64,000 bases of DNA. Origin: CAYMDS01 sp964653195. Lineage in GTDB: Bacteria; Patescibacteriota; Microgenomatia; Levybacterales; UBA12049. Where the stretch lies: NCBI GenBank assembly GCA_964653195.1, contig CAZZCX010000004.1, forward strand, positions 1 through 64,000, read 5' to 3'. Position 1 is the stretch's first letter. The number at the start of each line of letters is the position of its first letter. A program made the position numbers and the translations under genes. The notes beneath the pieces were generated by a model. The model was not told the DNA's origin, did no database searches, and worked only from the letters and a program-made list of their open reading frames with translations. Shown in pieces: positions 17,648 to 25,431 of the stretch.

Positions 17648-18883
17648 ATGGTTACATTATTTAACTGCAGATTCTGTCAAACACCATTATCACATACCTT
17701 TGTAGATCTAGGTATGTCCCCTGTCGCAAATGATTATTTAAAAGAAGATCAATTCAAAGATGAAAAATTTTATCCTTTACATACTTATGTCTGCGAAAAT
17801 TGTTTTCTGGTACAACTGCCAAATGTCGTCGCCCGAGAAAAAATATTTAACGATAAATACGCTTATTTCTCATCCTACTCTGACAGTTGGCTAAAACATG
17901 CCAAGGATTACGTAAGTATGATGATGAAAAATTTTAAATTTAATAATGATTCTTTAGTGGTAGAACTTGCCAGTAATGACGGTTATTTACTGCAATATTT
18001 CAAAGACGCGAAAATTCCTGTTTTGGGTATTGAGCCAAGTGCAAACGTGGCAGAAGAGGCAATGAAAAAAGGGATTCCATCAATTGTGAAGTTTTTCGGC
18101 GTACAAACAGCCAAAGAACTAGTGATGGAGAATAAATATGCAGATCTAATAATTGGAAACAATGTTTTCGCGCATGTCCCAGATGTAAACGATTTTGTAG
18201 GAGGTATGAAGATTCTTTTAAAACCGGATGGAATAATAACTATCGAATTTCCTCATCTTATGAATTTAATTAATCATAATGAGTTCGATACAATTTATCA
18301 TGAACATTACTCATACTACTCATTCATTACTGCAGAGAAAATATTCGCCAAACATGGAATTACACTTTTTGATGTTCAGGAGGTGTCTACTCACGGAGGG
18401 TCGCTTAGAATTTACGGACGACATACAGAAAATTCAGCACTAAAAGTAAATGAAAGAGTGAATTTACTTCGCGAGAAAGAAATTAATGCAGGATATACTG
18501 ATTTAAGTTTTTATTCACAATTTCAAAAAAAAGTACTTATCACAAAAGAAAATTTTATAAATTTTATAAAGAACGCCAAATCTGAAGGGAAAACTATCGT
18601 AGGTTATGGTGCTCCTGCAAAGGGTAATACTTTGCTTAATTATTGCAATTTGAGTATAGATTGTATCACTTATACAGTAGATAGAAGCATTCACAAGCAA
18701 AATCATTTCTTGCCGGGAACACATATACCGATTTACGCACCAGATAAAATAAAAGAAACTAAGCCTGATTATGTCCTTATTCTTCCTTGGAACTTAAAAA
18801 ATGAAATAAGTGAACAAATGTCATATATAAGAGAATGGGGTGGTAAATTTATTGTCGGTATACCTGAAATTCAAATATTTTAA
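17648..18883 (+). CDS. NDP-hexose C-methyltransferase (TylCIII/NovU-like)
   Basis: 411 residues. The N-terminal zinc-binding part has C7/C10 and C49/C52 (NCRFC and YVCENC). The SAM-dependent core begins at VVELASNDGYLLQYF, with IGNNVFAHVPDVNDFV and the catalytic region around TIYHEHYSYYS. The C-terminal C-methyltransferase domain includes STHGGSLRIYG and VGYGAPAKGNTLL. This architecture is that of enzymes adding a methyl branch to C3 or C5 of NDP-keto-sugars. It starts 3 bp after the SDR stop. Together they predict a branched deoxy-type or otherwise C-methylated CDP-sugar for the cell surface. Confidence 0.88.
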   Translation: MVTLFNCRFCQTPLSHTFVDLGMSPVANDYLKEDQFKDEKFYPLHTYVCENCFLVQLPNVVAREKIFNDKYAYFSSYSDSWLKHAKDYVSMMMKNFKFNNDSLVVELASNDGYLLQYFKDAKIPVLGIEPSANVAEEAMKKGIPSIVKFFGVQTAKELVMENKYADLIIGNNVFAHVPDVNDFVGGMKILLKPDGIITIEFPHLMNLINHNEFDTIYHEHYSYYSFITAEKIFAKHGITLFDVQEVSTHGGSLRIYGRHTENSALKVNERVNLLREKEINAGYTDLSFYSQFQKKVLITKENFINFIKNAKSEGKTIVGYGAPAKGNTLLNYCNLSIDCITYTVDRSIHKQNHFLPGTHIPIYAPDKIKETKPDYVLILPWNLKNEISEQMSYIREWGGKFIVGIPEIQIF

Positions 18884-18886
18884 ATT

Positions 18887-20164
18887 ATGAATATCGACTC
18901 AAAACTTACTAAACTAATGAAAGAAAATAAGCCAATCCGCGTAGGACTTATCGGTGCTGGTTATGCTGCAGCTGGCTTCGCTTTACAAATTCTGGCAAAT
19001 GAAAACGGTATAAAGCTCGTGGGAATTGCAAACAGAACAGTCTCAAAAGCAAAAAATATTTATAAAAAATCAGGTATTGATGCAAAAGAAATCGATAACA
19101 GAGATGGACTCGAAAAAGCAATGCAAGATTCAAATTATTTGGTAACCGATAATTATGAATTGTTATGCGAATCAACCATGATAGATGTCATAGTTGAGGC
19201 AACGGGGGACGTAGAATTCGGGGCACAAGTCGCAGTAAAAGCAATTGAGAACGGAAAGCATTTGGTGCTCATCAACGCAGAGCTCGATTCGACAATAGGA
19301 CCTATCTTAAAACACTACGCTGATAAAAAAAATGTCATATATACCCAAACAGACGGAGACCAGCCAGGGGTAATAATGAATTTATTTAGATACGTAAAAC
19401 TTTTAGGCCTTACTCCTATAGTTGCTGGAAATATAAAAACGGTTCTTGATAATTACCGAACTCCCGAAACCCAAAAAATGTGGGCAGATGAAAATAATCA
19501 AAGCCCGCATCTTGCCACAACTGCTGTAGATGGTACAAAAATCGCAATGGAAATGGCCACAGTCGCCAATGCTACAGGTATGAAGATAGGTACAAGGGGA
19601 ATGCATGGCTTTTCTATGAAGCATGTTAATGATGCATTAAATAATTTCCCACTTGATAAGCTTCTAAAAGACGGTGGAATTGTCGATTATATTTTAGGTG
19701 CAGAACCCAGTTTCGGAGTTTTCATCATAGCTCACACCGATAATCCGGAAAGACAAAAGTATTTGAAAATGTACAAAATGGGCATAGGTCCTTTTTATGT
19801 ATTCTATAGACCATATCATTTGTGTACACTGGAAACTCATTTGAGTGTAGCTGAGGCTGTGATAAATAAAAACGCAACTCTTGCTCCGTTAGGAAAACCT
19901 GTATGCGATGTCATAACTGTTGCCAAAAAAGATTTAAAGAAAGGTGAGAAACTCGATGGAATTGGAGGTTTTAGTTGCTTTGGAGTTATAGAAAACTATG
20001 ATACTAGTAAAACACAAAATCTTCTGCCTATGGGACTTTCAAAAGACTGTATTTTAAATAAAGATATAAAGAAAAACAGCACAATCTCATATAGTGATGT
20101 AACCCTGCCAAAAAATAGATTATCAGATAATCTTCGCGATAAACAAAATAAATTGTTTTCATAA
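18887..20164 (+). CDS. NAD(P)-dependent homoserine dehydrogenase-like protein with SAF domain
   Basis: 425 residues. RVGLIGAGYAAAGFALQIL near residue 18 is a Rossmann loop, and VDVIVEATGDVEFGAQVAVKAIENGKH resembles the homoserine/aspartate-semialdehyde dehydrogenase groups. QTDGDQPGVIMNLFRYVKLLG is typical of the SAF-linked subgroup. The C-terminal DVITVAKKDLKKGEKLDGIGGF region is the SAF fold. Proteins of this type recur beside RfbF, SDR and C-methyltransferase genes, so a role in making or transferring the unusual sugar is inferred. True homoserine dehydrogenase activity is unlikely given this context. Confidence 0.75.
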   Translation: MNIDSKLTKLMKENKPIRVGLIGAGYAAAGFALQILANENGIKLVGIANRTVSKAKNIYKKSGIDAKEIDNRDGLEKAMQDSNYLVTDNYELLCESTMIDVIVEATGDVEFGAQVAVKAIENGKHLVLINAELDSTIGPILKHYADKKNVIYTQTDGDQPGVIMNLFRYVKLLGLTPIVAGNIKTVLDNYRTPETQKMWADENNQSPHLATTAVDGTKIAMEMATVANATGMKIGTRGMHGFSMKHVNDALNNFPLDKLLKDGGIVDYILGAEPSFGVFIIAHTDNPERQKYLKMYKMGIGPFYVFYRPYHLCTLETHLSVAEAVINKNATLAPLGKPVCDVITVAKKDLKKGEKLDGIGGFSCFGVIENYDTSKTQNLLPMGLSKDCILNKDIKKNSTISYSDVTLPKNRLSDNLRDKQNKLFS

Positions 20165-20167
20165 CTT

Positions 20168-21052
20168 ATGAAAAAACTAATAAATATAACAGTTGGTATT
20201 CCGACACGCTATGCAGGTAATTCCCTGCTTAAAACGGTGGAAACAATATTTGCATCAAATATAACGAATATTAGATGTATCATTGTAGCTGATAATATAC
20301 CTGTTTCGTACTCATTAAGAAAGAAACTTGAGAAATTAGGAGCTGAGATTTACTGGAATCCAAAACCGGGAAGTCAATTTAAAAAACTGAAACAAATTAT
20401 AAATAAAACTGATACTGATTTATTTATATTTACACAGGATGATATCACATTCAGACCGGATACTATCTCAGAAATTATAAAAACCTTCAGCAAAAACCCT
20501 TCAGTTACGATGGTAGGAAGTCGTATTTTACCATTGGCACCAGTAACGCTTTTTGAGAAAAGCATGACTTCTATGGTAAGAATTATTGATCGGGTTTCAG
20601 GTAAATGGAATAAAGGCAGAAACTATCTCACAGCAAGCGGACGATGTATCTCATTCAAGACTAAATTACTGAAAAAGTTTATAATCCGCGAACAAATTGT
20701 AAACGGTGATATGTATTTATACCTGGAAAATAAAAGACTTGGAGGCGAAATCATGCGCGCCGGAAAATCAAAAGTATATATACGCTGTCCGCAATCTATA
20801 AATGATCAGATTGGACCAAGCAGCAGATATCAGTTTTCAGAAACAGAATTAAAGAAATATTTCGATTTCGATATAAAACCTGAATATCATATTCCTTTTT
20901 TCGTACTTGTCAGAGCGACAATAACTGAGCTTATACTTCATCCGAGATCGGCATTATTATATTTTTTTATTTTTATATATACTCGTATAAAACGTCAACC
21001 ATATCACACCATAAGTCCTATCTGGAAAATTGACGAATCTACGAAAAAGTAA
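20168..21052 (+). CDS. Family 2-like glycosyltransferase
   Basis: 294 residues. ITVGIPTRYAGNSLLKTVETIF is the GT-A opening and FIFTQDDITFRPDTISEI (QDD at about 90-92) the metal/nucleotide site. The C-terminal part is basic with one hydrophobic segment (LLYFFIFIYTRI) that may hold it to the membrane. It starts 3 bp after the SAF gene, so it is the likely user of the CDP-sugar made by the unit. Acceptor unknown. Confidence 0.78.
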   Translation: MKKLINITVGIPTRYAGNSLLKTVETIFASNITNIRCIIVADNIPVSYSLRKKLEKLGAEIYWNPKPGSQFKKLKQIINKTDTDLFIFTQDDITFRPDTISEIIKTFSKNPSVTMVGSRILPLAPVTLFEKSMTSMVRIIDRVSGKWNKGRNYLTASGRCISFKTKLLKKFIIREQIVNGDMYLYLENKRLGGEIMRAGKSKVYIRCPQSINDQIGPSSRYQFSETELKKYFDFDIKPEYHIPFFVLVRATITELILHPRSALLYFFIFIYTRIKRQPYHTISPIWKIDESTKK

Positions 21053-21121
21053 TCGCTTGTAAGTTGAGCTTAATAAGTATAGAATCAAACTCAACTTCAA
21101 CAATCTGCCACAACATTAGTT

Positions 21122-21712
21122 ATGCTCGCAACTAATATACTTATATTACCTACTATTAGAAGAAAAAATGGTGAAACTATATTTATTAAATCTGTTGAAC
21201 GGATACTTAATAAATTTATATTTTTCTTATCTGCAAATGACAAAATACTTGATCTAGGCTCAGGCACTTGTATGTTTACACGTATTCTTAAAAATAAAGG
21301 ATTTAACATTACACCTGTAGATATCAAAAACAGAAGTTATTACGAAGATATAACACCGATTATTTATGACGGTAAAAAATTACCATTCAAAAATGATTCC
21401 TTTGATATGTGCATGCTGATCGCAGTTTTGCACCATACCCAAAATCCAGAAATCGTGCTTAAAGAAGCAATGCGGGTTTCAAAAAAAATCATATTACTCG
21501 AAGATATATATACTAATACTCCGCAAAAACTATATACCTATTTTATAGATAGTTTACTAAACAAGGAATTTATCGGACATCCCCATACAAATAAAATGAA
21601 TTCTGAATGGCTAGCGTTATTTAAAAAGCTAGGGTTAAAATTAGTGAAAAAAGAATACTCAAAAGCTTACGGTTTCCTCCAAAACGCTACCTATTATCTT
21701 GAGAAAATTTAA
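21122..21712 (+). CDS. Class I SAM-dependent methyltransferase
   Basis: 196 residues. Motif I is KILDLGSGTCMFTRIL, followed by VDIKNRSY, LPFKNDSFDMCMLIAVLHHTQNPEIVLKEAMRVSKKIILLED. This matches the Methyltransf_11 (UbiE/COQ5-like) group. Substrate unknown. It lies 69 bp after the glycosyltransferase on the same strand, so it may modify the same surface glycan, but the gap is larger than elsewhere in that unit. It is convergent with the HAD gene. Confidence 0.8.
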   Translation: MLATNILILPTIRRKNGETIFIKSVERILNKFIFFLSANDKILDLGSGTCMFTRILKNKGFNITPVDIKNRSYYEDITPIIYDGKKLPFKNDSFDMCMLIAVLHHTQNPEIVLKEAMRVSKKIILLEDIYTNTPQKLYTYFIDSLLNKEFIGHPHTNKMNSEWLALFKKLGLKLVKKEYSKAYGFLQNATYYLEKI

Positions 21713-21733
21713 TGATAAATCTTTAACTGCTAT

Positions 21734-22363
21734 TTATTGACTGACAAGCATATTAAATTTATGCAATAGTTCCCGGTTCGATTTGTCAAGATCGGTCGGA
21801 TCATAAAGAAATGTATTCCAGCCATGATCTTCTGCTTTATCAATATGTTCAGTTGTATTTTCTATATAGAATATTTGTTCTCCTTTAAAACCAGCTTTCC
21901 TCTCGGCAAGTTCGAACATCAAATTATCTGATTTTGATACTCCTTCAATGCTCGAATCAATCACTACATCCCATTTAATATCTGGCAAGATACCTTTTGC
22001 TTTAATTGCCTCAAGCATTCCCGTATATTGAATTGTAAATAATCCGATTCTACACTTCTTATGAATAACATCTATCACCGGCCAGATAGACATATTTACT
22101 TTAAAGCACTTTACAAAACCATCTAAAAGAAGCGAATAATTAGCTGAGATATTGGGATTAAATTTTTGTTTAATAATTGGGAGTAAACTATCTACATCCT
22201 TTCCTGTATAAATATCATATTTATGCTTGTCCCATAATTCATTAAATTCTTTTTTTTGATCAGGCTTTATCCCCAACTCATCTAAGAGTTCAGACCACTT
22301 GTCTGTTCCACTAAAATCCTGCATAACTACACCGCCAACGTCAAAGTATACAAAGTGAATCAT
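21734..22363 (-). CDS. HAD superfamily hydrolase (subfamily IA, YihX-like)
   Basis: 209 residues. Motif I is FDVGGVVMQDF with nucleophile Asp8. The +2 acid is replaced by Gly, as is normal in the DxGG/DxGN subgroup. IGLFTIQYTGML is the motif II region, with Lys in VSKSDNLMFELA and FYIENTTEHIDKAEDHGWNTFLY giving motifs III/IV in a changed form. In motif IV the usual DD(x)xxN is IENTTEH, so the metal site is not classical and phosphatase activity is uncertain. A TATAAT lies 5 nt before the ATG. It is separated from the arg operon by a strong hairpin. Confidence 0.75.
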   Translation of the reverse strand: MIHFVYFDVGGVVMQDFSGTDKWSELLDELGIKPDQKKEFNELWDKHKYDIYTGKDVDSLLPIIKQKFNPNISANYSLLLDGFVKCFKVNMSIWPVIDVIHKKCRIGLFTIQYTGMLEAIKAKGILPDIKWDVVIDSSIEGVSKSDNLMFELAERKAGFKGEQIFYIENTTEHIDKAEDHGWNTFLYDPTDLDKSNRELLHKFNMLVSQ

Positions 22364-22450
22364 TTTTAATTATATTTGATGAGTCTGACCTACCCTCATT
22401 ATAGCAAACGTATTAAATACATTAAATACAATATTCTTATACGTTTATTT

Positions 22451-22484
22451 AAGTGGGGACGGGAATCTACATTCGTCCCCACTT
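22451..22484 (-). terminator. Hairpin terminator after argHG
   Basis: An 11-bp perfect stem (AAGTGGGGACG with CGTCCCCACTT) and a 12-nt loop, 24 bp after the argG stop. Only a weak U-run follows on the minus strand. It is the most GC-rich hairpin in this stretch. Confidence 0.6.
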
Positions 22485-22507
22485 TCAATATTTACCTTAT
22501 ATTGACT

Positions 22508-23746
22508 TTATTTTTGATTAGCCAATTTCATTTGTAAGGTATAAATTTCAGTAAAACCAGCACTAGCATTTACATTGAATGCATATCCCTCAGAGTTATT
22601 AAATGATGTCTGAGGTAATCCATATGGTGATTTCATCGCTAATATATCAACTTTCCCTTTAAATAACTTAACAATAACTTCACCAGTCACCTTTTCATTA
22701 ACTTTCTCATTAAAAACATTTATTGCCTGCATAGCTGGATCGAGCCACATTGCTCCATAACAAAGATAACCCCATTTGATGTCCATAATCTCCTTAATCT
22801 CATTAAGTACCCTGGTATTTACATATTTTTCCAATGCTTTATGAGCTTCAATAATCACATGAGCAGCAGGTAATTCGTAGACTCCACCATTTTTTAGACC
22901 GACAAGTCTGTCTTCAAACATAGAGACAATACCTACACCATGATTACCGGCAATATGATTAAGTGCAATAATAAGTTGTGATAGGATCATCTCTTGACCA
23001 TTTATTGCATGTGGTATACCTTTTTTAAATGATAAGTTTACTAACTCCGGTTTATCGGGTGCTTTCTCGGGTAATGTATAGGTTTTTAAGAACTTTTCAA
23101 ACTGAGGAATTTGTTCAGGCTCCTCTATTTCTCCCCCTTCCCATGTCATACCCCACATGTTGTCGTCAACTGAATATGGAAAATCAATTGAAGCAGGTAC
23201 GGGTATACCATGTTTTTGAGCATACATTATTTCCTCTTCTCTATCCATGTTCCACTCCCTCACTGGTGCAATAATTTTTATTTGTGGTTCATGAGTCAAA
23301 ATGTATCCCTCTAACCTCACCTGGTCATTTCCTTTACCGGTACATCCATGCGCTATACAATCAGCTCCTGTCTTCTTCGCCATCTCTACTGCTTTTTTCG
23401 CAATAACTGCCCTGCCTATAGGTGTAGACAAATGGTAATCACCCTGATATCTGGCGTTTGCCAGTATACCCTTTGAGAGATATTCTTCAGCAAATTCATT
23501 TTTAACATCCAAGGTAATTGCTTTCGCAGCTCCGAAACTTAATGCTTTATTTTGAATTACTTTTAAATCGTCATGTTGTTGCCCCAAATCAAGTGTTAAT
23601 GTTATAACTTCAGCTTTATAATGATCCAGTATCCATTTAAGCATTACTGATGTATCTAAACCTCCTGAATAAAGAAGTAACACTTTCTTAATATCACCCT
23701 TTTTTGCTTCATACGATGCTACCTTAATATATTTTGATTTATTCAT
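22508..23746 (-). CDS. argG: Argininosuccinate synthase
   Basis: 412 residues from the ATG at 23746 (a GTG at 23755 is also in frame). It joins citrulline and aspartate with ATP hydrolysis. The ATP pyrophosphatase loop VLLLYSGGLDTSVML is at about 22-36. HGCTGKGNDQVRLE, PVREWNMDREEEI, and DDNMWGMTWEGGEIE are family hallmarks. The start overlaps the end of argH by 8 bp. AAGGGGGTGAT just before the ATG is almost a full match to the 16S anti-Shine-Dalgarno complement, unlike most genes here. With argH it forms the T-box-controlled unit. No other arginine biosynthesis gene is in the window, so the pair may turn citrulline into arginine or work in recycling. Confidence 0.95.
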   Translation of the reverse strand: MNKSKYIKVASYEAKKGDIKKVLLLYSGGLDTSVMLKWILDHYKAEVITLTLDLGQQHDDLKVIQNKALSFGAAKAITLDVKNEFAEEYLSKGILANARYQGDYHLSTPIGRAVIAKKAVEMAKKTGADCIAHGCTGKGNDQVRLEGYILTHEPQIKIIAPVREWNMDREEEIMYAQKHGIPVPASIDFPYSVDDNMWGMTWEGGEIEEPEQIPQFEKFLKTYTLPEKAPDKPELVNLSFKKGIPHAINGQEMILSQLIIALNHIAGNHGVGIVSMFEDRLVGLKNGGVYELPAAHVIIEAHKALEKYVNTRVLNEIKEIMDIKWGYLCYGAMWLDPAMQAINVFNEKVNEKVTGEVIVKLFKGKVDILAMKSPYGLPQTSFNNSEGYAFNVNASAGFTEIYTLQMKLANQK

Positions 23747-25103
23747 TTTTATCACCCCCTTTCACTAATGTTTTTATAGTAAATTTATACTTTTTATGTT
23801 CATACTTATAATCATTCATTTCTTTCTTTATTAGATCAGAATATATTTCTAGCCCTAAACACCCAGTTCCGCCAATATGTTCAGATTGTTTAAGGACATT
23901 ACTAATAGTTATTGAATTTACTTTAGGAGAATTTGAGCTTACTATTTGATACGCCTCCCTGAATGACATTCCATTTTTTACAAGATCTATAGCTTTATGT
24001 GTTGCAAATAACTCAGGCGTTAACGCATTTTTAAGTTTGACTTTATTTGGAGTTATATTTGAAATCAATATCTTCGCTACCTTTATGCTATCCTGACTAA
24101 CTTCTAGACTAACCATAAACGGTTTTTTGCTGTCCTGTAAATCCCTGTTGTAACCAGATATTAAGTTGCTTGAGAGACTAAGAATTTGAATATAATTCCC
24201 TGCGGTTATATGAACTTTACTTCTTAATAACTCAGCAATATCAACATTATTTTTCTGAGGCATAATACTGCTTCCGGAACAAAGCTTTTTTGCTATTTTG
24301 AAATAATCAAATTCTGAAGTTGTAAAAAGTAACACATCAGTAGCGAATTTGTTTATATCCAGTAAAATATTGTTTAGCGCGGATAGAATAATAGCTTCTA
24401 TCTTTCCTCTTGAGTTTTGACAATATAATGAATTTAGTTGTAATTTACTAAAGCCAAGTAGCTCGCTAACATATTCCCGATCAAGTGGCAAAGGTACTCC
24501 GTAGCCCGCAGCAGACCCGAGTGGTGATTTATCGTTTAATGAATATGATACTTTTAAAACATTAAGGTCATCAAAAAACGCTTCAATAAAAGCTCCAGCC
24601 CACATACCGACTGATGAAGGCATAGCTTTTTGAGTATGAGTATAACCAGGTATAACCTGAAATTCATATTTTTTTGCAAATACTAGAAAACTCTCGATAA
24701 GCAAAAGAAGGTTTTTCCAAATATATAGCAACTTTTCTTTAGAGAAAAGTCTCATTGCAGTAAGAACCTGATCATTCCGTGATCTGCCTGTATGTACTTT
24801 CTTGCCGACATCACCATATTTGACTATTAAAAAATTCTCAATTTTGGTGTGTATGTCTTCATCTCCCTGTTCTAATATAAAGTTATTTATTTTTATAAGA
24901 TAAAGAATTTCAGCAAAGCCAGATAGAAGCTTACTTTGCTCTTGTTTCTGTAGGATTCCAATTTTTGTCAACATTCTCACATGAGCAATCGAACCATACA
25001 CATCGTATATAGCGAGGTATTGATCCAGCAAAAGATCATCCTTCGTTTCAAAAGATTCAATAAATGAGTCAAGTTCCCAATTTTTTTGCCAAAGCTTTTT
25101 CAT
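23739..25103 (-). CDS. argH: Argininosuccinate lyase
   Basis: 454 residues from the ATG at 25103. It splits argininosuccinate into arginine and fumarate. MKKLWQKNWELDSFIESFETKDDLLLDQ is the usual opening (relatives have LWGGRF). GRSRNDQV (about 103-110), PGYTHTQKAMP, and the superfamily signature GSSIMPQKNN near residue 280 are intact. A longer in-frame opening to 25142 would translate the 3' arm of a transcription terminator (VIFRDGFF), so it is rejected. The gene is first after the T-box leader and overlaps argG. Confidence 0.94.
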   Translation of the reverse strand: MKKLWQKNWELDSFIESFETKDDLLLDQYLAIYDVYGSIAHVRMLTKIGILQKQEQSKLLSGFAEILYLIKINNFILEQGDEDIHTKIENFLIVKYGDVGKKVHTGRSRNDQVLTAMRLFSKEKLLYIWKNLLLLIESFLVFAKKYEFQVIPGYTHTQKAMPSSVGMWAGAFIEAFFDDLNVLKVSYSLNDKSPLGSAAGYGVPLPLDREYVSELLGFSKLQLNSLYCQNSRGKIEAIILSALNNILLDINKFATDVLLFTTSEFDYFKIAKKLCSGSSIMPQKNNVDIAELLRSKVHITAGNYIQILSLSSNLISGYNRDLQDSKKPFMVSLEVSQDSIKVAKILISNITPNKVKLKNALTPELFATHKAIDLVKNGMSFREAYQIVSSNSPKVNSITISNVLKQSEHIGGTGCLGLEIYSDLIKKEMNDYKYEHKKYKFTIKTLVKGGDKNE

Positions 25104-25391
25104 AGTTTTTCCACTAAAAAACCCGTCTCTGAAAATAACCAAAAACAGTTATTTCCAAGGACGGGATTGCACCGTGGTACCACCTTGCTTTCATAAGCCA
25201 CAAAAAATCCACCTTACGGTGGAACAAACAGAAATTGTAGCTAATGCTTATTATCTGCGCTCCGTTTCCGACACGCATTGTCTTATTTTTACGGTTGACT
25301 TCCGTCGTAGTTATTCCTGAAATTTACTTCAGGATTTCTTCTACGCAGCTTGTCTACTGCGGTAGACTCAAACGCATTTATTAAATTGTTA
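25104..25391 (-). promoter_or_regulatory. T-box leader controlling argH-argG
   Basis: The minus strand at 25186-25172 reads AAGGTGGTACCACGG, the conserved T-box sequence that pairs with an uncharged tRNA acceptor end. It is followed by the complement CCCGTCCTT and an intrinsic terminator just before argH. Upstream, a stem TCCACC-GTAA-GGTGGA (about 25210-25225) sits where Stem III belongs. Hairpins GTCTAC-CGCA-GTAGAC and TCCTGAA...TTCAGGA lie in the Stem I region. I could not fix the specifier codon. Arginine is inferred from the genes. The antiterminator arm AAGG...CCTT and the terminator share the CCCGTC strand, so they are mutually exclusive, as in transcriptional T-boxes. Confidence 0.85.
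25116..25165 (-). terminator. Intrinsic terminator of the T-box leader
   Basis: CCCGTC pairs with GACGGG, extended by a GGAAATAAC/GTTATTTTC stem, and is followed by TTTTTT on the minus strand (25121-25116). It lies 12 bp before the argH ATG. Its 5' strand overlaps the 3' side of the T-box antiterminator. Confidence 0.85.
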
Positions 25392-25397
25392 TAAATA

Positions 25398-25425
25398 ATT
25401 ATATCAAAAATGTAAAACTTGTCAA
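25398..25425 (-). promoter_or_regulatory. Promoter of the T-box/argHG transcript
   Basis: Perfect TTGACA (25425-25420) and perfect TATAAT (25403-25398) with a 16-bp spacer on the minus strand, starting 7 bp beyond the secA stop. It gives a leader of roughly 285 nt. It is the only promoter here with both hexamers at full consensus. Confidence 0.8.
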
Positions 25426-25431
25426 TAACTA

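Noticed and set aside
25104..25142. Longer argH start at 25142
   Set aside because: The extra codons translate the 3' arm and U-run of the T-box terminator. The ATG at 25103 gives the normal ArgH N-terminus.
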